Source: Granulicella pectinivorans
Lineage (GTDB): Bacteria; Acidobacteriota; Terriglobia; Terriglobales; Acidobacteriaceae
DNA length: 64,000 bases
Direction of reading: 5' to 3'
Assembly (NCBI RefSeq): GCF_900114625.1
Contig: NZ_FOZL01000001.1
Coordinates: 4,278,001-4,342,000, forward strand
Shown: positions 9,101-16,879 of the stretch, in pieces
Layout: each line of letters starts with the position of its first letter
How positions within the stretch are numbered: the first letter of the stretch is position 1
Made by a program: the position numbers and the translations under genes
Notes under the pieces: model-generated
What the model saw: only the letters and a program-made list of their open reading frames with translations
Databases searched by the model: none
What the model was told of the DNA's origin: nothing

Positions 9101-10597
9101 ACCAGCACCGGCTCCACCACCGTCACCGTCAGCAGCACCGCCGTCGTCGGTACGCTCACCGCGACCGTCACCCCCGCCACCGGAGCCTACAACACCACCG
9201 CAGCGGTCACCGCTACCGTCGCCGTAGCCACCGGCTCGACGATTCCCACCGGAGCCACCGTCTCGGCCAGCTACTCCGGCCTCACCGGGGTCTACACCGG
9301 CGTGGTCTCCGCCGGAACGGCGACCATCACCCTCCCCGTACCGCCGCCCGCGACCTACAACATCCTCGTCAGTTGCGTCACCACGACCGCCTTCTCCTGC
9401 TCCAATACCGTCAACCTCCCCTTCGTCGCCACCCAGAGCGCCAGCACCACAAGCCTGAGCATCAGCCCGGTCACCGTACTCGGCGGACAGAGCTTCACCC
9501 TCACTGCCACCGTCGCGCCTTCGCCCGGCACAACGACCCTCACCACCGCACTGCCCACCGGCACCGTCACCTTCTACAACAACGGCGCGGCCATCGGCAG
9601 TGCGAACGTCAACAGCTCTGGCGTCGCCATCCGCACCACCTCCCTCGCCGCCGGCGCCACCGGCGTCTACACCGCCACCTACAACGGCGACAAGAACTAC
9701 CTCACCAGCACCACCGCCTCGTCCACCAATATCACCGCCACCAAGATCACTCCGAGCATCGTCTTCTTCTCGAACGGAAGCCCCACCCTCCAGGGCCTGA
9801 ACGTCATCTTCACCATCCAGGTGACCAACAGCCAGGCCCAGGCCGGCACCGTTCCCACGCCCTCCGGCACCGTCACCCTCTACGACACCGCGACCGGCAT
9901 CCCGCTCTTCATCGGTACCGCCACACTCGGCTCGAACGGCGTCGCCACCGGCATCGGCACCTTCACGACCACAGGCCTCTTCGCCGGCCCACACACCGTC
10001 TACGCGGTCTACGGCGGCGACGGCAACTACCTGCCCATCACCTCCTCCACCATCACCGTCGACGTCTCCGACTTCCAGCTCTCGTTCTCCCCGCAGACCC
10101 TCTCGGTCTCCCGCGGCGGATCCGTCACCACCACCATCGCCGCCACGCCCATCGACCAGTTCAACGGCACCATCACCATGTCCTGCGCGCCCCCGGGAGA
10201 CATCCTCACCACCTGCACCATCGCCCCGGCGACCCTCTCCGGCGGTGGCTCAGCCATCCTCACCATCACCACCACGGCAGCCGGTAAATCCATCGGCGGA
10301 GTCCAGGCCGCGCTGCGCCTCACCGGAGGGACCATGCTCAGCATGCTCTTCTTCTTTGCGATCCCCCGCGGTCGCCGCCGCAAGCTGCGCTCGGCAGTCC
10401 TCGTCGCTCTGGCCGTATTCTCCCTGGGCATCGCGTCCAACATCGGCTGCGGCAACTCCATCTCCACCACCGGCACCACGACCACCAGCGGGGGCACCCC
10501 GCTCGGCACAGCGGTCTTTACCGTGACCGCTCAGGGCCAGGAGACGATCGGAACCAACCGGCACAGCTACCCGCTCCAGGTCACGGTTACCCAGTAG
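6152..10597 (+). CDS. giant secreted protein: degenerate S53 (sedolisin) head plus Ig-like repeats
   Basis: ATG 6152 is preferred over TTG 6104, which lies inside the terminator hairpin; it gives 1481 aa with an export signal near residues 33-54 ending in LHAQ. Residues about 60-230 resemble the sedolisin activation prodomain (HHWLTPQQFAASFG). The catalytic domain is short and eroded: LFQQANAQGITVLAASAC and GGRLGNVNATLYDLA align with the next gene, but the segment carrying the catalytic Glu/Asp is missing and GGTS is replaced by STSVSAF. Then come about nine Ig-like repeats of roughly 100 residues, each with a YSGDxxYATS-type signature, and a C-terminal membrane hairpin around IPRGRRRKLR followed by GCGNS. 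Likely an exported adhesin or pseudoprotease; the inactivity is inferred. Confidence 0.8.
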   Translation: MANPSGLSCTPVVDRSESFARFSAVSGKPLWRALVSSALALVATLAPSVLHAQRVTLSTSVTPLASAASDQAVVPDSAPVTLTVRLAPGAARLAALKQRLADQLNPASAEYHHWLTPQQFAASFGATDEQVAAATQWLNTQALSVSAVSAAHTTLTVTGPAARVESAFAVSLHQLQIGGIAYYANVSQPSLPDDAAALIAGVSGLDNLPPALTLTGSTATDVPGALAAALDANTTPILTLASTACDADVAQADLDTYTALFQQANAQGITVLAASACPTGLGAFPASLGEVTAIALPSATAAANPVLVEARPPWQAAPGLPADQLRHEPDLTSTSVSAFSQALSTIALSAGGRLGNVNATLYDLAPIAGLYTQTDGATDTWEPATGLGLVDLDKLIQVYPRGTGSSFTGIAASNYAPVYGSSVTFTGTVTSGTGGAIPTGTVTFTTSTGTTLGSGALNASGVATYSNSTLPTGTTTVTANYSGDTTYATSKSPTAAVFVTQYPLVLTATVSTGTTVGSTYTVTVNTTTGNGGSVETIGTPTGTVTVTLSGTTTSYTGAWQATGPSTASATISIPASIVGTSSLLISCAGDATFYCPNPITTTVTVGKATPVLTFSYTPNPAVSGAAIAFTASLPAVGTAAVPTGNVRFFDNGTLINAGTLASGTVQATGTDITAATHTITATYDGDANYVTVTKIATGSGVTSTAVTPSATKNTGQAFSFTATITPAALISSTLPTGSVIFYDGTTALGTGTITGTAASINVASLSTTVAHTITAVYSGDGLYAPSTSPAVTIAASTLISTTTTVVPSSTKNTGQSFSFTATITPGTVGTSAPTGSVQFFDGTTALGTAIVTSNIATLTVGSLSSTVAHTITGTYSGDTNYATSTSSAVTVNAAAGNTASVTTITASPATVTTPGTTVTYTATVAAATASTTVPTGTVAVTLGSTALCTITLTAGTGSCAPIATLASGSNVITASYSGDTTYATSTGSTTVTVSSTAVVGTLTATVTPATGAYNTTAAVTATVAVATGSTIPTGATVSASYSGLTGVYTGVVSAGTATITLPVPPPATYNILVSCVTTTAFSCSNTVNLPFVATQSASTTSLSISPVTVLGGQSFTLTATVAPSPGTTTLTTALPTGTVTFYNNGAAIGSANVNSSGVAIRTTSLAAGATGVYTATYNGDKNYLTSTTASSTNITATKITPSIVFFSNGSPTLQGLNVIFTIQVTNSQAQAGTVPTPSGTVTLYDTATGIPLFIGTATLGSNGVATGIGTFTTTGLFAGPHTVYAVYGGDGNYLPITSSTITVDVSDFQLSFSPQTLSVSRGGSVTTTIAATPIDQFNGTITMSCAPPGDILTTCTIAPATLSGGGSAILTITTTAAGKSIGGVQAALRLTGGTMLSMLFFFAIPRGRRRKLRSAVLVALAVFSLGIASNIGCGNSISTTGTTTTSGGTPLGTAVFTVTAQGQETIGTNRHSYPLQVTVTQ

Positions 10598-10606
10598 TCC
10601 CATTTT

Positions 10607-10644
10607 GGTTGCGGGCGTCTGCCCTCCCCGCCGGCACCGCAACC
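10607..10644 (+). terminator. possible intergenic terminator
   Basis: GGTTGCGG (10607-10614) pairs with CCGCAACC (10637-10644), followed by TTTCCT, shortly after the stop at 10597. The 22-base loop makes it a moderate candidate. Confidence 0.45.
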
Positions 10645-10761
10645 TTTCCTGAAAAAACCCGTCCTTAGCTATATCGCATCGCCGTGAGAGGTGGACGTTC
10701 CCCTGCCGGTAGCGGCAGCCCCCACTCACCCCTGCGTAATCTCCCGCACAAGCAGGTTTGC

Positions 10762-13533
10762 ATGTTCGATCGTCTCAAGTTCAAGGCCAGTCTCCTCTCG
10801 CTTCCGGCCATCGCGCTCCTCGCTGCAACTTCGATTCCCAATGCGCAGGCTGCCGTGCAGAATCGAATTACGGCCTCCCTCGCGACGGAGAGCAATACCT
10901 CGCTCGAAGGAACCGTATCCCCCCGTGCGCGTCTGGCCGCCGATCTCGGAGCCGCCGACCCCAAACTCGCGCTCACCGGCATGACCCTCCGCTTCAACCT
11001 CACCGACGCCCAGCAGGCCGCGCTCACCGAGCTTCTTCTCGAGCAGCAGCAGCCCGCCTCCGCCAACTACCATAAGTGGCTCACCCCCGAGCAGTTCGCC
11101 GACCAGTTCGGCCTCTCCACAAGCGATATCGCCAAGGTCACTGCCTGGCTTTCGAGCCAGGGCTTCACCGTCACCGGCACCGCCCGTAGCCGCACCTTCG
11201 TCACCTTCTCCGGAACCGCCGCCCAGGTCGAGCAGGCCTTCGGCACCAGCATCCACAGCCTCTCGCTCGACGGCGAAAAGCACTTCGCCAATCTGTCCAA
11301 CCCCGTTCTCCCAACCGCCCTCGCAGGCGTCGTCTCCGGCATCACCGGCCTGAACGACTTCAAGCTCGTCTCTCGCGTCAAGACCCGCACCGTAGCCGCC
11401 CCCGCGGCAGACGCCCTGCATCCGCAGTTCACCTCCAGCATCTCCGGCAACACCTTCGTCGCGCCCGGCGACTTCTACACCATCTACGACGTCAATCCCC
11501 TGCTCTCGAACAACGTCAACGGATCCGGCATCACCATCGCCGTCATGGGCCAGACCGACATCAGCCTCTCCGACGTCGCCGCCTTCCGCACCGCGTCTGG
11601 CCTCATCGCCAACGTTCCCACGGTGCAGCTCTATGGCACAGATCCCGGCACCAGCACCAACGACCTCACCGAGGCCCAGCTCGACGTCGAGTGGTCCGGT
11701 GCAGCCGCTCCCTCCGCCTCCATCCTCTATGTCAACTCCACCGACGTCATCGGCACATCGCTCACCCAGGCCATCGACCACAACCTCGCTCCCATCATGA
11801 CCGTCAGCTACGGCAACTGCGAGTCGGCCTGGGGCACCGCAAGTCTGCAGTCCTACAACCTCCTCTTCCAGCAGGCCAACGCCCAGGGCATCACCATCAT
11901 GGGCCCCGCCGGTGACTCAGGCGCCGCGGACTGCGATTACCAGGTCGCCAGCGCCACCCAGGGTCTCGCCGTCGACTTTCCGGCCAGCTCCCCCTACGTC
12001 ACCGCCGTCGGTGGGACCATGTTCAATGAAGGCTCCGGCAGCTACTGGGCCGCCGCCAACAACAGCACCTACAACGGCAGTGAATCTGCTATCTCCTACA
12101 TCCCCGAAGCCGTCTGGAACGAGAGCTCCAGCTCCGGTCTCGCAGCCGGCGGCGGAGGCATCAGCGCCTACTTCGCCAAGCCTTCCTGGCAGGTGACCGG
12201 ACTCGCCAACGACTTCTCCCGCGATGTCCCCGACCTCGCGCTCGACGCCGCCGCCAGCCACGACGGCTACCTCATCTGCTCCGCTGGATCCTGCACCAAC
12301 GGCTTCCGCAACGCGTCCAACAATCTCAACGTCGTCGGCGGCACCTCGGTCGCAACCCCCAACTTCGCCGGACTCATGGCCCTCGTCGTCCAGAAGACCG
12401 GCGGTCGCGTCGGCAATGCCAACCCGACCATCTACGCGCTGGCGAACAGCACCTACTACAACAGCGTCTTCCACGACGTCACCACCGGCACCAACGCCGT
12501 CCCCTGCACCGCCGGCTCCACCGGATGCCCCTCCGGCGGCACCATCGGCTACACCGCCAGCACCGGCTACGATCTCGCCACCGGATGGGGATCGGTCGAC
12601 GCCTACAACATGGTCAACGACTGGAAGCTGGTCACCGCACTCGGCACCAGCGCCGGACAGACCCTCTCCACCACCACCGTCACCGCCTCCGCTCCCGGCG
12701 CAACCCAGGGCACGGCCATCACCATCACCGCCGCCGTCGCCAGCGGCGTCAGCACACCCACCACGACCCCCACCGGCACCGCGCAACTGCTCGTCGACGG
12801 CACCGCGAGCGGCTCGGCAGTAGCCCTCGTCTCCGGCTCCGCGTCCTTCTCGCTCACCACAACCAGCCTCGCTGCCGGTGTCCACACCATCGCCGTCGCC
12901 TACTCCGGTGACACCACCTACGCCAGCTCCAAAGGCTCCGTCTCGGTCGACATCACCTCAGCCTCATCCGCTGACTTCTCCCTCACCGGAGCGGCAAGCA
13001 CCCTGACCATCAAGGCCGGCAGCTCTTCCACCGTCACCTACACCCTCAAGTCCCTGAACAACTTTGCCGGCTCCGTCACCATGTCGGCCACCGGGCCCAG
13101 CACACTCAACGCAAGCGGAGGCTTCTCCGTGTCGCCCGTCACGCTCACCGCCGGCAGCACCGGCACCACGGTCTTCACGCTGCAGGCCTACGTCTCCAAC
13201 GCCACCTCCTCCACTGCAAACTTCAAGGTCGGTGCCAACCACACCACGACGCCACCCTGGGTCGTCGCAAGCGGCGGCATGGCGCTCGCCTCCATGCTGC
13301 TCATCATCGTCCCGGGCCGCAGACGCCGCAAGCTCAGCCGCACCGCCGGCATCTTCTGCGCGCTTCTGCTCTCCATCACCGCCATCGGCATATCGGGCTG
13401 CGGCGGATCCTCCGGCCTGTCGAGCGTCGCCGGCACCACCACCAACAGCACGCCCGGAACCTACGCGATCACCATCACGGCGACCTCCGGTTCCACCTCG
13501 CACGTGACCACCCTTACCCTCGTCGTGCAATAA
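10762..13533 (+). CDS. secreted S53 family (sedolisin/kumamolisin-like) peptidase with Ig-like repeat
   Basis: ATG 10762 gives a clean signal peptide (MFDRLKFKASLLSLPAIALL..., ending NAQA) and 923 aa; the in-frame GTG at 10684 would bury it. Prodomain about residues 35-200 (HKWLTPEQFADQFG). Catalytic features of an active sedolisin: Glu304-x-x-x-Asp308 (EAQLD), SYGNCES, and Ser529 in GGTSVATPNFAG. The C-terminal calcium-site pattern also appears (DVTTGTN then GYDLATGWGSVD). One Ig-like repeat (YSGDTTYASS), a beta-rich segment and a C-terminal membrane hairpin (PGRRRRKLSR) with GCGGSSG follow. It is expected to be an acid-acting extracellular or surface endopeptidase. Paralogue of the gene just upstream, and likely functional by motifs. 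Confidence 0.9.
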   Translation: MFDRLKFKASLLSLPAIALLAATSIPNAQAAVQNRITASLATESNTSLEGTVSPRARLAADLGAADPKLALTGMTLRFNLTDAQQAALTELLLEQQQPASANYHKWLTPEQFADQFGLSTSDIAKVTAWLSSQGFTVTGTARSRTFVTFSGTAAQVEQAFGTSIHSLSLDGEKHFANLSNPVLPTALAGVVSGITGLNDFKLVSRVKTRTVAAPAADALHPQFTSSISGNTFVAPGDFYTIYDVNPLLSNNVNGSGITIAVMGQTDISLSDVAAFRTASGLIANVPTVQLYGTDPGTSTNDLTEAQLDVEWSGAAAPSASILYVNSTDVIGTSLTQAIDHNLAPIMTVSYGNCESAWGTASLQSYNLLFQQANAQGITIMGPAGDSGAADCDYQVASATQGLAVDFPASSPYVTAVGGTMFNEGSGSYWAAANNSTYNGSESAISYIPEAVWNESSSSGLAAGGGGISAYFAKPSWQVTGLANDFSRDVPDLALDAAASHDGYLICSAGSCTNGFRNASNNLNVVGGTSVATPNFAGLMALVVQKTGGRVGNANPTIYALANSTYYNSVFHDVTTGTNAVPCTAGSTGCPSGGTIGYTASTGYDLATGWGSVDAYNMVNDWKLVTALGTSAGQTLSTTTVTASAPGATQGTAITITAAVASGVSTPTTTPTGTAQLLVDGTASGSAVALVSGSASFSLTTTSLAAGVHTIAVAYSGDTTYASSKGSVSVDITSASSADFSLTGAASTLTIKAGSSSTVTYTLKSLNNFAGSVTMSATGPSTLNASGGFSVSPVTLTAGSTGTTVFTLQAYVSNATSSTANFKVGANHTTTPPWVVASGGMALASMLLIIVPGRRRRKLSRTAGIFCALLLSITAIGISGCGGSSGLSSVAGTTTNSTPGTYAITITATSGSTSHVTTLTLVVQ

Positions 13534-13553
13534 CAGCCAACCGCCGCCGCAAC

Positions 13554-13587
13554 GCAGAAGAGGCTCCCACCCGGGAGCCTCTTCTGC
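13554..13587 (+). terminator. 15-bp perfect hairpin between convergent genes
   Basis: GCAGAAGAGGCTCCC (13554-13568) and its exact complement (13573-13587) surround a four-base loop. It lies just after the peptidase stop and before the convergent ppk end, so it may serve both strands. Confidence 0.75.
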
Positions 13588-13676
13588 TGCGTGCTGAAAG
13601 CGATTCAAAAGCAAGCGAGACCAGCATGCCTTTGCCTGTGCAGATCCGCCTTCCCTCTCATGGATCCGGGTTACGG

Positions 13677-15884
13677 CTACGAAATGACTTCCTTCTTACC
13701 CGCCTTCTTCGTCGCCACCTTCCCAGGCGTCTCCGCCACGGGTTCGCACGCCATCTCCGTAAAGTAATCCTGTGCCGAAAACGCGGCACCACTCTTCGGC
13801 GCGCGCACATAGTTCCCATCAGCCTGCAGCAGGCGTGCCTTCGTATTGTCCTTCAAGTAGGCTCCGAGAATCTCCTCCCGCAACCTCTTCCCTGCTTCCT
13901 CATCCGTCACCGGAAACAGCACCTCGCAGCGCTCATACAGATTCCGCGCCATCCAGTCCGCACTGCCGCAATACGTCTCATCCTCGCCACCATTCACAAA
14001 CGAGAAGATGCGGCTATGCTCCAGATACCGGCCCACGATCGAACGCACCCGGATCGTCTCGCTCAGCCCCTTCAGCCCAGGCCGCAAGGAACACATCCCG
14101 CGAACAATCAGATCGATCTGCACCCCGGCCTGCGACGCAGCATACAACGCTTCCACGGTCTTGCGATCCAGCAGCGCATTCATCTTGGCGACGATTCCCG
14201 CCTTGCGCCCCGCCTTCGCATGCTCCGCCTCGCGCTGGATCAGCGCGATCACGTCACCGGCCATCGTCAGCGGAGCCACCAGCAGCGGCTCATAGTGCTC
14301 ACCCTCCGCCTCCGCCGTCAGGTACCGAAACACCGACTGCACCGCCGAGGTAATCTCCGGACGCGACGTCAGAAAGCTGATGTCGGTATAGAACCGCGCC
14401 GTCACCGGGTTGTAGTTGCCCGTGCCCAGATGCGCGTAACGCCGCGTCTTCCCATCCGCGTCGCGCCGTACCAGCAGAGCCAGCTTGCAATGTGTCTTCA
14501 GCCCGAAGATGCCGTGAAACACGCCGACGCCCGCATCCTCCAGCTCCCTCGCCCAGCGGATATTCGAGGCCTCATCGAACCGCGCCATCAGCTCGATCAC
14601 CACCGTCACATCCGTACTCTGCGCCGCTTCCGTCAACGCGCGAAACATCGGCGAATCCGCACTCGTGCGATACAGCGTCTGCTTGATCGACACCACCGAC
14701 GGATCCTCAGCCGCGGCCTCGACAAAGCCTTCGACCGTCTCATAGCTATCGAACGGATGATGCAGCAGCACATCCTTCTGCCGCAGTTCATCGAACAGGT
14801 CGACCGACTTCCGCCCTAGCTTGTACTTCTTGCCCTTGAACACTGGATACTTCAACGCCGGCTTGTTCGTCTCGCCATACAGGTTCATCAACCGGGAGAG
14901 GTTGACCGGCCCATCCATCCGAAAGACCTGCCACGGATCGAGCTCGAAGTTCGTTCGCAACCGCTCGATAATCTCCGTCGGGGCCGTCGTCTCGATCTCC
15001 AGCCTGACCGCATCGCCCTTGCGCCGGTTATGCAGCTCCGCGCGCACGCTCTCCAACACCGAACGTGACTCCTCTTCCTGCATGTACAGATTGCTGTTCC
15101 GCGTCACGCGAAACGCCGACTTGCCGATCACCTCGTAGCCCCGGAACATCCGTTCCACCTGGCTCTCGATCAGCTCATGCAGCAGGATAAAATCCTGAGC
15201 GCCCTCCGCCACCTGCGGCAGAGCCACAAGCCTCGGCAGCGACCGCGGCACCGTCACCACACCCAGCAGCGTAGCCGCCGCCACCGCACCCTTGCGCTTA
15301 TGCCTCAGCAGCAGAGCAAGGCAAAGCGCCTTGTTCAACACGCGCGGAAACGGATGCGAGGGATCGATCGTTACCGGCGTCAGCAACGGATCGACCTCGT
15401 TCTCATAGAACTCGACCGCATACGCCTGCTGATCGCCGTCCAGATCCCTCCACCGCAGCACGCGCACCTTCTCGGCATCGAGCGCAGGCAGCAACTGTTC
15501 ATTCCAACACGTGTACTGCGCCTCCACAAACTCGTGCAGCATCGTCGCCACGTGGTCCAGGCGCTCGACAAGCGTCAGTCCGCCCTCATCCGGAGCCTGC
15601 TGCTCGTTATGCCCCTCTTCAATCCTCTGCAGCAGACTCGCCACACGGATCTCGACGAACTCATCCAGGTTCGACGCCGTAATCGCAAGGAACTTCACCC
15701 GCTCCAGCAGCGGATTCGTCGCGTCCTGCGCCTCCTCCAGCACTCTCAGGTTGAACCGCAGCCACGACTCATCGCGGCTGAAGAACAGGCTCTCCGCCAG
15801 CGCCTGCGGAGCAGTCTTGGCAGCTTTCTTCTTGGCAACGCGTCGCGCGGCGGTGGGCTTGGAAGTTGTATGTGTCGTCGTCAT
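13677..15884 (-). CDS. ppk1: polyphosphate kinase 1
   Basis: 735 residues, normal for PPK1, which reversibly transfers the terminal ATP phosphate to polyphosphate. Visible: a Lys/Ala-rich basic N-terminal leader, the N-terminal domain from about residue 33 (FFSRDESWLRFNLRVLEEA), the head domain, and two phospholipase-D-like C-terminal domains. YAHLGTGNYNPVTARFY carries the histidine expected to be phosphorylated, and LEHSRIFSF the second conserved histidine. It appears monocistronic; a divergent or upstream regulator such as PhoU or PhoB is not seen. Polyphosphate would support stress survival. Start at the first ATG of the frame; the low-complexity leader makes a slightly later start possible. 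Confidence 0.95.
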   Translation of the reverse strand: MTTTHTTSKPTAARRVAKKKAAKTAPQALAESLFFSRDESWLRFNLRVLEEAQDATNPLLERVKFLAITASNLDEFVEIRVASLLQRIEEGHNEQQAPDEGGLTLVERLDHVATMLHEFVEAQYTCWNEQLLPALDAEKVRVLRWRDLDGDQQAYAVEFYENEVDPLLTPVTIDPSHPFPRVLNKALCLALLLRHKRKGAVAAATLLGVVTVPRSLPRLVALPQVAEGAQDFILLHELIESQVERMFRGYEVIGKSAFRVTRNSNLYMQEEESRSVLESVRAELHNRRKGDAVRLEIETTAPTEIIERLRTNFELDPWQVFRMDGPVNLSRLMNLYGETNKPALKYPVFKGKKYKLGRKSVDLFDELRQKDVLLHHPFDSYETVEGFVEAAAEDPSVVSIKQTLYRTSADSPMFRALTEAAQSTDVTVVIELMARFDEASNIRWARELEDAGVGVFHGIFGLKTHCKLALLVRRDADGKTRRYAHLGTGNYNPVTARFYTDISFLTSRPEITSAVQSVFRYLTAEAEGEHYEPLLVAPLTMAGDVIALIQREAEHAKAGRKAGIVAKMNALLDRKTVEALYAASQAGVQIDLIVRGMCSLRPGLKGLSETIRVRSIVGRYLEHSRIFSFVNGGEDETYCGSADWMARNLYERCEVLFPVTDEEAGKRLREEILGAYLKDNTKARLLQADGNYVRAPKSGAAFSAQDYFTEMACEPVAETPGKVATKKAGKKEVIS

Positions 15885-15924
15885 AAGGGCAAAGCGAGCC
15901 TAACGCACCAATGTTAATCTACCT

Positions 15925-16431
15925 TCACAAAGTCAGTTCCCACGTCTGAGCCACCAGATCGTGACCGAAGCTGCGATGCGGCTCTTCCGCAATCAAGCGA
16001 AACCCCGCTCTCTCATAGATGCGAATCGCCGCTCCAAGCATGCTCTGCGTCCAGAGAACGATCCTGCGATAGCCCGCAGCCCGCGCAAACGACACACACT
16101 CACCCACCAGCGCATGTCCCAGCCCAAGCCCACGAGCACTCTTCTCGATAAACAGAAGTCGCAGCTTAGCCGTACCTTCTTCGTCGGGATGCTTCACGAG
16201 AAACACATGCCCCACACTCTGCCCATTCACCTCAGCCATCCAGCAGCGCTCCCGCTCGGCATCGAAGTTGCGAATAAAGTCGGCAACGATCTGCGCCACC
16301 AGACCCTCGAAGTGCTCGTCCCACCCATACTCTTCGAAGTAGCCCAGGCCCTCGCGGTGGACCGCCCATCCCATATCGCCCACACGGTGCGACCGCAGCA
16401 CGAACGGCTTCGTTGTTCCTTCGTTCTCCAT
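15925..16431 (-). CDS. GNAT family N-acetyltransferase
   Basis: Start placed at ATG 16431 (protein begins MENEGTTKPF, 168 aa), because the longer frame back to 16509 adds an unlikely Cys/Gly-rich stretch. The GNAT core is visible: strand beta4 AKLRLLFIEKSARGLGLGHALV contains the acetyl-CoA pyrophosphate-binding R/Q-x-x-G-x-G/A pattern (RGLGLG), followed by GYRRIVLWT and the C-terminal IRIYERAGF segment. This arrangement is common in acetyltransferases found fused to or near MarR-type regulators. The substrate cannot be read from sequence. It starts about 95 bases downstream of the small membrane protein gene on the same strand. Confidence 0.8.
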   Translation of the reverse strand: MENEGTTKPFVLRSHRVGDMGWAVHREGLGYFEEYGWDEHFEGLVAQIVADFIRNFDAERERCWMAEVNGQSVGHVFLVKHPDEEGTAKLRLLFIEKSARGLGLGHALVGECVSFARAAGYRRIVLWTQSMLGAAIRIYERAGFRLIAEEPHRSFGHDLVAQTWELTL

Positions 16432-16524
16432 GCCCCCATCATCCCATCCCAGGCGATCGCAGGCAAAGTGAAACGGGCTCCGGCAGAGACCGGAGCCCTC
16501 CTCGAACAACGAAGTGGCACATTC

Positions 16525-16674
16525 TTAGAAGTGGACAACATCCAGCAGAAACAGAATCAGGAGAATCGTCAAAATCAAGCTGAGTCCGCCGCCGCCATAG
16601 TAGCCCAAACCAGGACCCATGCGATAGCCACCGAAACCGAACACAAGGATAAGAACAATCAGAAGGATGAGCAT
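16525..16674 (-). CDS. 49-aa hydrophobic glycine-rich membrane protein (DUF3309-like)
   Basis: Read on the minus strand from ATG 16674: a hydrophobic run MLILLIVLILVFGFGGY, a short loop with YYGGGG, a second hydrophobic run LSLILTILLILFLL, and the ending DVVHF. A good Shine-Dalgarno (TGGAGATCC) lies directly upstream. Two helices with a GGGG centre is the pattern of very short DUF3309-type proteins. The role of these proteins is unknown. It may share a transcript with the acetyltransferase downstream. The coding call rests on length, ribosome site and membrane pattern. Confidence 0.75.
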   Translation of the reverse strand: MLILLIVLILVFGFGGYRMGPGLGYYGGGGLSLILTILLILFLLDVVHF

Positions 16675-16879
16675 TGGATCTCCAGGCGGTAACTACTCCG
16701 CAGTATCTAAATACCTGTGAGTCCCGCAAGCCTCAAACCGTTGCTTCGACCAGTAAAGATAACCCAATATCCATGCCGAAGCCGCAACACTCCATCGGCA
16801 ATCACATGCCCGACCTTCGCATGCCCAGCGAAATTTCCAGACGCTATAGACTCCATCCCCTGCCCCGCAAGCCACATCC

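Noticed and set aside
7442..9994. 850-codon Gly/Asp-rich frame opposite the Ig-repeat protein
   Set aside because: Pure shadow of the Thr/Ser repeat codons on the other strand; no start signals or domain.
10684..10761. GTG start 26 codons upstream for the sedolisin
   Set aside because: It would hide the signal peptide that begins at ATG 10762.
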